Shown here piece by piece: positions 1 through 7,100 of a DNA stretch of 8,635 nt. Source of the stretch: Arcobacter sp. UBA7394. GTDB taxonomy: Bacteria; Campylobacterota; Campylobacteria; Campylobacterales; Arcobacteraceae. Numbering within the stretch: the stretch's first letter is position 1; each line of letters starts with the position of its first letter. The stretch spans positions 1 to 8,635 of the forward strand of contig DKNG01000046.1 of the NCBI GenBank assembly GCA_002470185.1, given 5' to 3'. The notes below the pieces were generated by a model. It made no database searches, was not told where the DNA came from, and saw nothing but the letters and a program-made list of their open reading frames with translations. A program made the position numbers and the translations under genes.

Positions 1-882
1 AAATATCTGTTCTTAATGCTGACACTGTCATCTGCACTTTTTGCTTATTCAACTGTTAGTGAAGCCAACCAAGAAATTATCAATAATATGTTGTCTTATC
101 AAGAAAATGGGAATACTCATCTTGGGGATTTGTTTGTTTACTTGCAAACTAGACTTTTTGAAAATGCTTATCTTTTTGTAATAGTTTTAGTTCCTTTTGT
201 TTTTTTAGTTCATTATTTAATTATTGGACCTAAAAAGTTTAAACATGATGGAAAAAAGTATTATGTATTTACATTATTTAATAGGATAATTCATGGCATT
301 GCTGCAATATCATTTATTATCATTATTCCAACGGGTCTTATAATGATGTTTGGTTCTACATTTGGTGGTGGAGAGTTTGTTAAGGCATGTAAGGAACTTC
401 ATGCAGTGGCAACGGTATTATTTATGATTAGTGTGATTCCAATGTTTTTAATGTGGCTTAAAAGTATGTTATTTACAGGAGAAGATATTAAATGGTTTAT
501 GATATTAGGTGGATATTTATCAAAAGAGAAAAAGCCTGTTCCTGCTGGAAAATTTAATGCTGGTCAGAAAATGTGGTTCTGGGTATGTACTATTGGTGGA
601 GTTATGATGATTTTTACAGGTGCTACATTATATGTCCAAGATTTAAATTTAGCAGTTTTAACTATGTTTGGATTAAGTAAAATTGAGATGTTAAGATTAT
701 GTATCATTGCACATAATGCAGTTGGTTTAGCTATGGTGGCACTATTCTTTACACATGTATATATGTCTATATTTGCTATTAAAGGTGCAATCCTTAGTAT
801 TATAAATGGATATAAAGAGGAAGAAGAAGTTGCAATTTTACATAGTTCTTATTATAAAGAATTAGAAAAAAATAAAAAATAA
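1..882 (+). CDS. fdhC: Formate dehydrogenase cytochrome b subunit (gamma/FdhC type), 5' end outside window
   Basis: This is the membrane cytochrome b that takes electrons from the periplasmic formate dehydrogenase catalytic and iron-sulfur subunits and passes them to the quinone pool. The reading frame is open from base 1 (Lys-Tyr-Leu-Phe-Leu before the first in-window ATG at 16), and those residues continue a hydrophobic stretch typical of a signal peptide. The true start is therefore probably just upstream of the window. Numbering from the ATG at 16, membrane segments lie near residues 52-70, 92-113, 128-151, 187-207 and 225-255. Candidate heme b ligands are His93, His129, His233 and His247. 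The last pair is 14 residues apart in an AHNAVG...THVYMSI segment, matching the spacing of the last heme-ligand pair in E. coli FdnI. The extra N-terminal signal and membrane segment fit the longer Campylobacterota-type subunit rather than the four-helix E. coli form. The catalytic subunits presumably lie upstream. A strong terminator follows directly. Confidence 0.88.
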   Translation, partial: KYLFLMLTLSSALFAYSTVSEANQEIINNMLSYQENGNTHLGDLFVYLQTRLFENAYLFVIVLVPFVFLVHYLIIGPKKFKHDGKKYYVFTLFNRIIHGIAAISFIIIIPTGLIMMFGSTFGGGEFVKACKELHAVATVLFMISVIPMFLMWLKSMLFTGEDIKWFMILGGYLSKEKKPVPAGKFNAGQKMWFWVCTIGGVMMIFTGATLYVQDLNLAVLTMFGLSKIEMLRLCIIAHNAVGLAMVALFFTHVYMSIFAIKGAILSIINGYKEEEEVAILHSSYYKELEKNKK

Positions 883-905
883 AAGAGTTTATCTCTTTTA
901 TTTTT
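875..905 (+). terminator. Intrinsic terminator after fdhC
   Basis: A 13-bp perfect stem (875-887 pairing with 893-905) closes a 5-nt loop TTTAT. Its core is AAAAGAG/CTCTTTT, and the descending arm ends in a T run followed by more AT-rich sequence. The stem begins inside the last codons of fdhC. A-tract and T-tract symmetry means it could also work on the opposite strand. It separates the formate dehydrogenase operon from what follows. Confidence 0.75.
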
Positions 906-990
906 ATATCAATTTATTTGATGTTAATGCATTGCGTACTAAACTTATTATAGAATAATAACTTATTTATTACTTATCAAAAGGAATATG
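906..990 (+). promoter_or_regulatory. Short spacer with possible promoter and AT dyad before the hypothetical gene
   Basis: Because a terminator precedes it, the next gene needs its own promoter. A TTATTAT-AGA-ATAATAA dyad (945-961, 7-bp perfect arms) contains -10-like hexamers such as TATAGA (949-954). TTGCGT at 932-937 is -35-like, but its spacing to these hexamers is poor. An AAGGA ribosome binding site lies at 981-985. The dyad could be an operator over the -10, but pure AT symmetry is common at this base composition. Confidence 0.3.
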
Positions 991-1581
991 ATGAAATTAG
1001 AATATGCAGGATTAAAACCAATTATAAGCGAGCATGGTATAACTTTTAAAGATGGAAAAGAAGACAAATATAAATACCTAAAATATGCTATTGATATTCT
1101 AACTGCTATTAACCATGATTATGAAAAGAAAAGAAAATATTCTCATAATCTTAATGATAAGCGTCTATCAGCTACTGATATTGTTGATACTCTATTAAAA
1201 TTTCACCCTAGCCTTGAGAGAACTATGAATACAGAAATTGATTCTTACTTAATTCATTTAGATAAAGAAGAAGAAAGTGTACGTAATAATTCACAACTTA
1301 ATGAACTTGAAAAAGATGTTTTTATTAATAATCTTAAAATAATGAGAGAGTATAAAATACAAAGAGCTAAAAATAAAATTTTTTATATGCACTGTATTGA
1401 AACAATAGTAGAAACAATACAAAAATATAAAATTCGAGAAATTGAAACACCATTTAGTGAAAGATTCTGGCATATATTACAAACAATACAGGGAAATTTA
1501 TCGTCAAATAAGATTAATTCTAGTTTAAAAACTAGCCATTCTGATAAATTTAATGCAGTACTTGATATAGACATATTTTAA
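991..1581 (+). CDS. Hypothetical protein, soluble, charged, mostly helical
   Basis: I do not recognise a named family. Two ATGs stand in tandem at 988 and 991. The AAGGA site ends at 985, only 2 nt before the first but 5 nt before the second, so 991 (196 residues) is preferred; 988 would add one Met. There is no signal peptide or membrane segment, so the product should be cytoplasmic. The N-terminal 25 residues (YAGLKPIISEHGITF followed by a Lys/Asp-rich turn) look like a compact beta-type motif. The middle (about 25-165) is Lys/Glu/Ile-rich and probably helical, with one Cys near residue 135. The last 25 residues are Ser/Asn/Lys-rich and probably flexible. Base composition and codon use match the neighbours, with no sign of recent transfer. 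It is separated from the secretion genes by nearly 200 bp containing a promoter-like element, so a functional link to them is not shown. Confidence 0.75.
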   Translation: MKLEYAGLKPIISEHGITFKDGKEDKYKYLKYAIDILTAINHDYEKKRKYSHNLNDKRLSATDIVDTLLKFHPSLERTMNTEIDSYLIHLDKEEESVRNNSQLNELEKDVFINNLKIMREYKIQRAKNKIFYMHCIETIVETIQKYKIREIETPFSERFWHILQTIQGNLSSNKINSSLKTSHSDKFNAVLDIDIF

Positions 1582-1601
1582 ATAAATTATTTTTTTATTT
1601 A
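1579..1601 (+). terminator. Weak AT-only hairpin after the hypothetical gene
   Basis: TAAATAAA (1579-1586) can pair with TTTATTTA (1594-1601) around a 7-nt loop, and a T-rich stretch follows (GTTTTTCTTT). The stem starts in the stop codon. It contains no G-C pairs, so stability is poor. It could be a marginal terminator or simple AT-rich coincidence. Confidence 0.25.
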
Positions 1602-1622
1602 GTTTTTCTTTAAGTATCCCAA

Positions 1623-1641
1623 TATAACACTCTTTGTTATA
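1623..1641. repeat. Inverted repeat TATAAC-N7-GTTATA
   Basis: Perfect 6-bp arms flank a 7-nt spacer (ACTCTTT), about 135 bp upstream of the TolC-like gene. It could be a regulator binding site or a small hairpin. No known operator consensus was recognised, and short AT-rich dyads are frequent in this genome. Confidence 0.3.
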
Positions 1642-1688
1642 ATAAATGATTTAAAAGAACAATTATTATATTTTTTTAAACTTTTGAA

Positions 1689-1705
1689 CTTAATTTAAAA
1701 TTAAG
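1689..1705. promoter_or_regulatory. 17-bp palindrome, candidate operator upstream of the secretion operon
   Basis: CTTAATTT-A-AAATTAAG is a perfect 8-bp-arm palindrome bounded by C/G pairs. It is centred about 33 bp upstream of the candidate -10 TATACT at 1728-1733, that is, about at or just upstream of the usual -35 region. That placement suits a regulator site. Which regulator would bind is unknown; the LuxR-type protein encoded in this operon is one candidate. Confidence 0.35.
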
Positions 1706-1727
1706 ATTCGTTTAAAATTGTGGGGAG

Positions 1728-1770
1728 TATACTAAGAGTAAAAGATTTACAGTCTAATTAAAATAAGGAG
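1728..1770 (+). promoter_or_regulatory. Candidate -10 element and ribosome binding site of the secretion operon
   Basis: TATACT at 1728-1733 is a good sigma-70-type -10 hexamer, and no convincing -35 lies 16-18 bp upstream. That pattern is common in Campylobacterota, where the -35 is often replaced by AT periodicity. The leader would be about 36 nt. AAGGAG at 1765-1770, 6 nt from the ATG at 1777, is a strong ribosome binding site and fixes that start. Confidence 0.45.
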
Positions 1771-1776
1771 CATATC

Positions 1777-3576
1777 ATGAAAGCGATAGTGACTTCTGCT
1801 TTAATACTTTCAGCAGTTTCAACAATAAATTTAAATGCTTTAACATTAAATGAAGCTTTAAATGACGCATTACGAACTAACCCAGTTATTCTTGAGCGTT
1901 TGAAAAATTATGATAAAACAGCTTATGATTTGAGAATCGCGAAATCAGAATATGCGCCTACAATAGATTTTGTTAGTAGATTTGGGTATGAAAAAACTTA
2001 TAGTAAACATACCACCGCTGGTTTTGAAGAAAAAGGGCTTCATATATATAGAAACTCTTTGACTTTAACTCAAAATTTATTTAATGGGTTAGCAACACGT
2101 TACAAAATTAAATACGAAAAAGCAAGAGTAATGGCAGCAGCATACAATTATGTTGAAAAAACTAATGATGTTGCTTTTAATGTTGTTAAAGAGTATTTAA
2201 ATGTTTTAAAATATGATCGTTTATATAATCTTGAACAAGAAAATATTCTCTTAACACAAGATATATTAAGTAAAACAAAAGAGCTTAGTGATTCTGGTTC
2301 TGGACCACTATCAGATGTAAAGAAAGTTGATTCAAGCTTACAACTTGCGGAATTCAATTTTTTGACACAAAAAAATAATCTCTTAGATTCTGAATACAAT
2401 CTTGGTAAATTACTTGGTAAAAAAGTAAGACATCTTGAATTAAGTAAACCAGATTTCAACTATACATTACCAACTTCTTTAGAAAATGCTACTAAACATG
2501 CAGTAAACTTCAACCCTTCTATGTTAGTTACTAATTATAATATTGGTACTGCTAAATATGCTTTAGATCAAAGTAAAAGTAAATTCTCTCCTACTTTAGA
2601 TTTTGAATTTGCTTATAATTTAGATAAAAATACAAGTGGTGAAGAAGGACATTCGAAAGGATACACAGCATTATTAGTATTTAAACATAATTTATACAGA
2701 GGTAACTTTGATGTAAATACTATGAGAAAAAACAGATTAAATGTAATGCAAGAGTATGAAATTCAAAGAGAAATAAAAAGACAAATCATTGAAGGACTAC
2801 AACTTTCTTGGTCAGCATATTCAATGATTGAAAAACAATTAGTTTTCTTAAACTCTTATCAAGAAGAAAGTAAAGCAACACTTGATTTATATAGAGAAGA
2901 GTTTGAAGATGGTTCAAGAACTTTAATAGATTTATTAACAGCACAAGATGATTACATCTCAGCTAGAAATAAATTAATTATAGCTCAATATGATTGGTTA
3001 TTTTCAAAATATAGAATTTTAGATTCTATGGGTGAAATGGTTAATTCATTATTTGATGATGCAACAGCTAAATATTATAAACCAATTATTGCAGAATATA
3101 AACCTGTTACTAAAAGTGATGAACCGCATAGTTTTGATAGAGATGGAGATAACGTAAGCAATGAAATGGACCTATGTGATAATACAACTTTAGGTTTAGC
3201 CATTGATATGTATGGATGTTCAACAGGTAAAGATGATATAAATAGTGAGAATAATAGTAGTTCAAATACTAATAATTCTTTTAAAAATAATTTCTTTTCC
3301 AAAAATGATGGTTATACATTAAGTTTAGCAACATTTTCATCAAAAAAAGAAGTTGATAGATTTTTAGCGAATAGCAACTTAGCGGATAATTATTTGGTTA
3401 TTCCATATACTACTAAAAGTACAAATAGACAGTTGTATAAAATTGTTTCTGGATTATATGATAATAAACAAAATGCAGTTACTGCAATGTCAAAATTATC
3501 AAATGTCGTGAAAATTAATAAGCCTTATATGGACAATTTAGAAAATGTAAAAGATTTATATTTTAGTTACAATTAA
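1777..3576 (+). CDS. TolC-family outer membrane channel with C-terminal TSP3-like and SPOR domains (LapE-type)
   Basis: This is the outer-membrane exit duct of a type I secretion system. Residues 1-21 form a signal peptide ending NLNA, followed by the typical TolC opening LTLNEALNDALRTNP. Two TolC repeats follow (about 22-235 and 236-430), each with alternating beta and long helical segments. Examples are SLTLTQNLFNG near 94-104, the Gly/Ser turn DSGSGPLSDVKK near 172-183, and DGSRTLIDLLTAQDDYISA near 378-396. The family usually ends there, at roughly 430-480 residues. This protein continues with a DxDGDxVSxxxDxC motif (454-467) and a second Cys at 481, closely resembling the calcium-binding thrombospondin-3/OmpA-type linker. 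A Ser/Asn-rich spacer (about 482-508) follows, then a SPOR-like domain (511-592; YTLSLATFSS, then YKIVSGLYDNKQNAVTAM, then NKPYM). The TolC C-terminus faces the periplasm, so the SPOR domain could bind peptidoglycan. It is first in the operon, 36 bp before the ABC transporter gene. Confidence 0.88.
   Translation: MKAIVTSALILSAVSTINLNALTLNEALNDALRTNPVILERLKNYDKTAYDLRIAKSEYAPTIDFVSRFGYEKTYSKHTTAGFEEKGLHIYRNSLTLTQNLFNGLATRYKIKYEKARVMAAAYNYVEKTNDVAFNVVKEYLNVLKYDRLYNLEQENILLTQDILSKTKELSDSGSGPLSDVKKVDSSLQLAEFNFLTQKNNLLDSEYNLGKLLGKKVRHLELSKPDFNYTLPTSLENATKHAVNFNPSMLVTNYNIGTAKYALDQSKSKFSPTLDFEFAYNLDKNTSGEEGHSKGYTALLVFKHNLYRGNFDVNTMRKNRLNVMQEYEIQREIKRQIIEGLQLSWSAYSMIEKQLVFLNSYQEESKATLDLYREEFEDGSRTLIDLLTAQDDYISARNKLIIAQYDWLFSKYRILDSMGEMVNSLFDDATAKYYKPIIAEYKPVTKSDEPHSFDRDGDNVSNEMDLCDNTTLGLAIDMYGCSTGKDDINSENNSSSNTNNSFKNNFFSKNDGYTLSLATFSSKKEVDRFLANSNLADNYLVIPYTTKSTNRQLYKIVSGLYDNKQNAVTAMSKLSNVVKINKPYMDNLENVKDLYFSYN
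3136..3219 (+). other. TSP3/OmpA-linker-like calcium motif within the TolC-like protein
   Basis: Residues 454-481 read DRDGDNVSNEMDLC, then 13 residues, then Cys. The spaced Asp residues (454, 456, 458, 465) are the expected calcium ligands. Cys467 and Cys481 could form a periplasmic disulfide, as in the equivalent linker of OmpA-type proteins. In those proteins the linker precedes a peptidoglycan-binding OmpA domain; here it precedes a SPOR-like domain instead. Confidence 0.7.
3307..3552 (+). other. SPOR-like peptidoglycan-binding domain within the TolC-like protein
   Basis: Residues 511-592 show the SPOR pattern: an initial strand YTLSLATF, a helix rich in charged residues (SSKKEVDRFLANSN), a strand YLVIPYTT, the conserved YKIVSGLY strand, the helix NKQNAVTAMSKLS, and a closing NKPYM resembling the NPW segment of DamX-type SPOR domains. 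SPOR domains bind glycan strands stripped of stem peptides at division septa. Assignment is by pattern only. Confidence 0.7.
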
Positions 3577-3582
3577 ACACAA

Positions 3583-3604
3583 CTTTAAATAAATTTATTT
3601 AAAG
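3583..3604. repeat. 22-bp perfect palindrome overlapping the ribosome binding site of the ABC transporter gene
   Basis: The two 11-base arms CTTTAAATAAA and TTTATTTAAAG abut with no spacer, so the element is fully self-complementary. It fills most of the 36-bp gap between the TolC-like gene and the ABC transporter gene. Its right end overlaps the AAAGGGG ribosome binding site (3601-3607). In RNA it could fold into a hairpin of up to 9 bp that hides part of that site; in DNA it could be a protein site. No T run follows, so it is not a normal terminator. Confidence 0.55.
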
Positions 3605-3612
3605 GGGTTCAC

Positions 3613-5778
3613 ATGGAAAATTATAATAATGAAGAAGGATTAAACTCTTTACTTGATTGTTTGGTTACTTATACGAAATTTTATCATAAACCTTATACTA
3701 AAGAAGCCCTAATCTATGGGCTTCCTATTGAAAAAGGTAAAGAAGATCCTATTCTTTTTTCAATCAGTAGTGCAAAAGGATTATTTTCAAGAGCTGCATC
3801 ACATGCAGGATTAAAAACAAAATTTATAAAAAGAAAACTTGAAAACTTCTCAAAACTACAATTACCTGTAATATTATTATTGAAAAATAAACATTGTGCC
3901 TTACTAGATTCATTTTCTGATGATAGATCAAAAATTAAAATTATCTCAGAACTTGGTGGAGAAGTAGTTGAGCAATGGTATGAAATTGAATCAATAAATG
4001 AAGAGTATTTAGGCTATGCAGTCTTAGTAAAAAAAGGATTTAATTACAAAGATTCAGAACTTGACAAAAGTTTAAATATTGAGAAAAAACATTGGTTCTG
4101 GAGTACTTTAAAACTTTCAAGAAGTATATATTTTGATGTGATTTTTGCTTCTTTTTTAGTAAACCTTTTTGTTTTAGCAACCCCATTATTTACAATGAGT
4201 GTATATGATAGAGTTATTCCTAATAATGCTATTGAAACCCTGTGGTTCTTTGCAGTTGGTGTATTTGTTGTGTATATTTTAGATATCTTCTTAAAATTAG
4301 TAAGAAGTTATTTTCTTGAAATTGCAGCACGTAAAAGTGATATTATTATGTCATCACTAATCTTTGAAAAAATACTAGGTTTAAAACTTGAAAACATACC
4401 AAAACCTATTGGTGCATTTGCAAACACATTAAAGAACTTTGATATGATTAGATCTTTTCTTACAAATGCCACATTAGTTTCTTTTATTGATTTACCATTT
4501 ACATTTATTTTTCTAGCAGTTATTTATTATATTGGTGGAAATATTGTTATTATTCCTGCTGTTGTTATAATTCTTATATTAATTACAGGGACAATTCTAA
4601 AAGGTCCAATACAAAGAAATATCAAAAAGATAAATGAAGTGGTTTCTAAAAAGAATTCAATATTAATTGAAGTTCTTAACAATATTGAAACTTTAAAGAG
4701 TTTAGGAAATGTAAATCATATTCAATGGGATTGGGAAGAAAGTAATGGGAAAATTGCTCATAAGGGTCTTAAATCAAGAATGTTATCAGCCTTTATTCCT
4801 CAATTTACATCTTTTCTAATTCAATTAAATACTGTAGGTGTAATTATTTATGGTGTTTATTTAATAAATAATTTTGAATTATCAATGGGTGCTTTAATTG
4901 CTGTTGTTATTTTAGGTTCTCGTGCAGTTTCTCCTATGGGACAAGCTGCATCATTGATTACAAACTATGAAGATGCATCTAATGCATATAATATGTTAAA
5001 TGATGTAATGCATAGAGAAGTTGAGCGACCAAGTGATAAAAATTTTGTATCTCATAATGGTTTTAATGGAAAAATTGAATTTAGAAATGTATCTTTTGCA
5101 TATCCAAATACTGATGTAGAAGTTTTAAAAAATGTATCTTTTATTATCAATCCAGGTGAACAAGTAGCAATATTAGGGAAAATTGGATCTGGCAAGAGTA
5201 CTATTTTGAAACTAATATTAAAGCTTTATGAGCCAACTTCTGGCTCAATTTTTATTGATGATATTGACTTATCACAAATTGATCCTGCTGATTTACGTCG
5301 TAATTTGGGTTATGTTTCTCAACGAGTATCTCTATTTCATGGTACTTTAAAAGAAAATATTACATTTAGAGCGTCATATGTTAGTGATTATGATATGGCA
5401 AAAGCTGCAAAACTTTCATGTGTTGATTCTTTTGCAAATGCACACCCTAGAGGTTATGAAATGGAAATTGGTGAAAATGGTGAAGGCCTATCAGGTGGGC
5501 AGATTCAAGCTGTTGGAATTGCAAGAGTTTTTTTATTTAATTACCCAATGATGGTCTTCGATGAACCTACTAGTTCAATGGATAAACAAACAGAAAAAAA
5601 AGTTTTAAATAATATGAAATTCAATTTATTAAATAAAACAATGATTTTAGTTACTCAGAAAATGTCTTTACTTGAATTAGTTGACAAAGTTATTGTTATG
5701 AATAATAATTCTGTTTATATTAATGGTGATAAAGATGAAGTGATAAAACTTTTATCAGAAGGAGGAAGTTATGAATAA
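3613..5778 (+). CDS. lapB: Type I secretion ABC transporter, permease/ATPase with C39-like domain (LapB-type)
   Basis: This is the inner-membrane, ATP-driven component that recognises the C-terminal secretion signal of the adhesin and pushes it into the fusion protein/TolC duct. Residues 1-140 form a C39-peptidase-like domain. Aligned by eye to active C39 peptidases, the catalytic Cys position is Ser12 (NSLLDCLV), and a Cys stands four residues later at 16 as in some LapB proteins. His94 sits near the catalytic His position, but the Asp-Pro pair is not visible, so it is probably a non-cleaving substrate-docking domain. The membrane domain spans about 170-450 (segments near 173-194, 207-228, 288-306, 310-329, 394-418, 423-436). 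The ATPase carries an A-loop Tyr497, Walker A GKIGSGKST (522-530), Q-loop Gln570, signature LSGGQ (626-630), Walker B MMVFDEPT (646-653) and D-loop SSMD. The switch His is replaced by Gln682 (LVTQKMS). The length of 721 is normal for the family. Its 3' end overlaps the next gene by 8 bp. Confidence 0.92.
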   Translation: MENYNNEEGLNSLLDCLVTYTKFYHKPYTKEALIYGLPIEKGKEDPILFSISSAKGLFSRAASHAGLKTKFIKRKLENFSKLQLPVILLLKNKHCALLDSFSDDRSKIKIISELGGEVVEQWYEIESINEEYLGYAVLVKKGFNYKDSELDKSLNIEKKHWFWSTLKLSRSIYFDVIFASFLVNLFVLATPLFTMSVYDRVIPNNAIETLWFFAVGVFVVYILDIFLKLVRSYFLEIAARKSDIIMSSLIFEKILGLKLENIPKPIGAFANTLKNFDMIRSFLTNATLVSFIDLPFTFIFLAVIYYIGGNIVIIPAVVIILILITGTILKGPIQRNIKKINEVVSKKNSILIEVLNNIETLKSLGNVNHIQWDWEESNGKIAHKGLKSRMLSAFIPQFTSFLIQLNTVGVIIYGVYLINNFELSMGALIAVVILGSRAVSPMGQAASLITNYEDASNAYNMLNDVMHREVERPSDKNFVSHNGFNGKIEFRNVSFAYPNTDVEVLKNVSFIINPGEQVAILGKIGSGKSTILKLILKLYEPTSGSIFIDDIDLSQIDPADLRRNLGYVSQRVSLFHGTLKENITFRASYVSDYDMAKAAKLSCVDSFANAHPRGYEMEIGENGEGLSGGQIQAVGIARVFLFNYPMMVFDEPTSSMDKQTEKKVLNNMKFNLLNKTMILVTQKMSLLELVDKVIVMNNNSVYINGDKDEVIKLLSEGGSYE

Positions 5779-7099
5779 ATATAACTATACTCAAGAAGAT
5801 TATGAATTTATGAATAGTCTTAGTGCTGCAATATTAGAACAAAGTCCAAAAAAATTTAGATTATTTCTATGGTTTTGGATTGTTACTGTAATTGCTTTGA
5901 TTTCTTGGGCTTATTTTGCACAAATTGATGAAATTGTTCGTGGTGAAGGGACTGTAGTTCCTCGTAGTGAGAATAAAATGGTACAAAACCTTGAAGGTGG
6001 GATTGTAGAAAAATTACTAGTAAAAGAAGGAGATATAGTAAAGAAAGGTCAAATTCTATTAAAGATTGATAATGGTAAATCTCAATCTGATTACAATGCC
6101 ACAAACTTAAAATCATTAGAACTAACAGCAAGAATTGTTAGATTAGAAGCAGAAGTTAATAATAAAGAGTTTGATGCAGAGGAGTTTTCATCAAATGAAA
6201 TCAGTCAATATATTATGAATGAAGAAAAATTATATACGATAAATAAAAATAATATTGAGTCAGAAATAATGGTTTTAGAAGAGCAATTAAAACAAAAGAA
6301 AAATGACTTATCAGCTGCTAGATCTAGTATTGGATATTTAAGAAATGAATATAATCTCATCTCTGAAGAAGTACGAATTGCTAAACCTTTAGTAGCTAGA
6401 AAGATTAGATCAAAAGTTGATTTTCTTAAATTAAAAAGAGAAGCAAATAATATTAGAAAAGAATTAGCTAATGTTAGAATTTCTATTCCTAAAACAGAAT
6501 CTTTGATAAACGAAGTAAAAAGTAAGATGGTAGAGATTAGAGATAAGTTTAGAAAGGTTTCTCAAGAAGAATTAAATAAAACAGTTGCTGAACTTGAAAG
6601 AGTTAATGCAAATATTAATAATTTAAAAGATAAAGTAGTAAGAACGAATGTTTATTCCCCTACTAATGGGATTGTACAACAAATATTTTTTAATACAATT
6701 GGTGGAGTTATCAAACCAGGTGAAAACCTAGTTGAGATTGTACCTACAGGTGAAACACTATTAATAGAAACAAAGATAAAACCTGCTGATATTGCTTTTA
6801 TATATTTTAAACAAAATGCAAAAGTAAAATTTACAGCATATGATTATTCTATATATGGTGGATTAGAAGGAAGTGTGATTAAAATTAGTGCAGATACAGA
6901 AATTGATGATGATAAAGAGAGTTTTTACACTGTTCATATACAAACAAATGAAAATCATTTAACTAAAGGTGATAGAGAATTATCTATTATTCCTGGAATG
7001 GTTGTAAATGTTGATATTTTAACTGGTAAAAAAACGATTCTAGATTACATCTTAAAACCAATTTTAAAAGCAAAACAATATACATTTACGGAAAGATAA
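5771..7099 (+). CDS. lapC: HlyD-family membrane fusion protein of type I secretion (LapC-type)
   Basis: This is the periplasmic adaptor joining the ABC transporter to the TolC-like channel. Residues 1-29 are a cytoplasmic tail with the LapC-like YEFMNSLSAAILEQSP segment. One membrane helix lies at about 31-50, followed by the family motif IDEIVRGEGTVVP. The first half of the lipoyl domain (72-100, QNLEGGIVEKLLVKEGDIVKKG) leads into a long alpha-helical hairpin (about 105-290, rich in Glu, Lys and Asn). The second lipoyl half follows (296-325, SPTNGIVQQIF...PGENLVEIVP), then a beta-barrel region and the conserved C-terminal PGMVVNVDILTGKKTILDYILKPI (408-431). At 442 residues it is complete. 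The ATG at 5771 has a strong GGAGG site (5761-5765) inside the preceding gene, and the 8-bp overlap indicates translational coupling. Confidence 0.93.
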   Translation: MNKYNYTQEDYEFMNSLSAAILEQSPKKFRLFLWFWIVTVIALISWAYFAQIDEIVRGEGTVVPRSENKMVQNLEGGIVEKLLVKEGDIVKKGQILLKIDNGKSQSDYNATNLKSLELTARIVRLEAEVNNKEFDAEEFSSNEISQYIMNEEKLYTINKNNIESEIMVLEEQLKQKKNDLSAARSSIGYLRNEYNLISEEVRIAKPLVARKIRSKVDFLKLKREANNIRKELANVRISIPKTESLINEVKSKMVEIRDKFRKVSQEELNKTVAELERVNANINNLKDKVVRTNVYSPTNGIVQQIFFNTIGGVIKPGENLVEIVPTGETLLIETKIKPADIAFIYFKQNAKVKFTAYDYSIYGGLEGSVIKISADTEIDDDKESFYTVHIQTNENHLTKGDRELSIIPGMVVNVDILTGKKTILDYILKPILKAKQYTFTER

Positions 7100-7100
7100 A

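Noticed and set aside
945..961. Fur- or PerR-type operator at TTATTAT-AGA-ATAATAA
   Set aside because: The symmetry is pure AT and the spacing does not fit the usual 7-1-7 arrangement without a mismatch, so it is kept only as a note in the spacer entry.
1291..1574. Antisense open frames opposite the hypothetical gene
   Set aside because: They are short, rich in Phe, Tyr, Cys and Ile as expected for the complement of AT-rich coding DNA, and have no convincing ribosome binding site.
2148..3302. Antisense open frames within the TolC-like gene
   Set aside because: They lie wholly inside a well-supported gene, have low-complexity Ser/Leu/Phe content and show no domain pattern.
3613..5778. Bacteriocin exporter with leader peptidase
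   Set aside because: The catalytic Cys position is not Cys, no small double-glycine leader peptide gene is seen nearby, and a retention-module adhesin is encoded next to it.
5883..6131. Antisense open frame within the fusion protein gene
   Set aside because: It overlaps conserved membrane-helix and lipoyl coding sequence, and its Leu/His/Gln-rich content is an artefact of the opposite frame.
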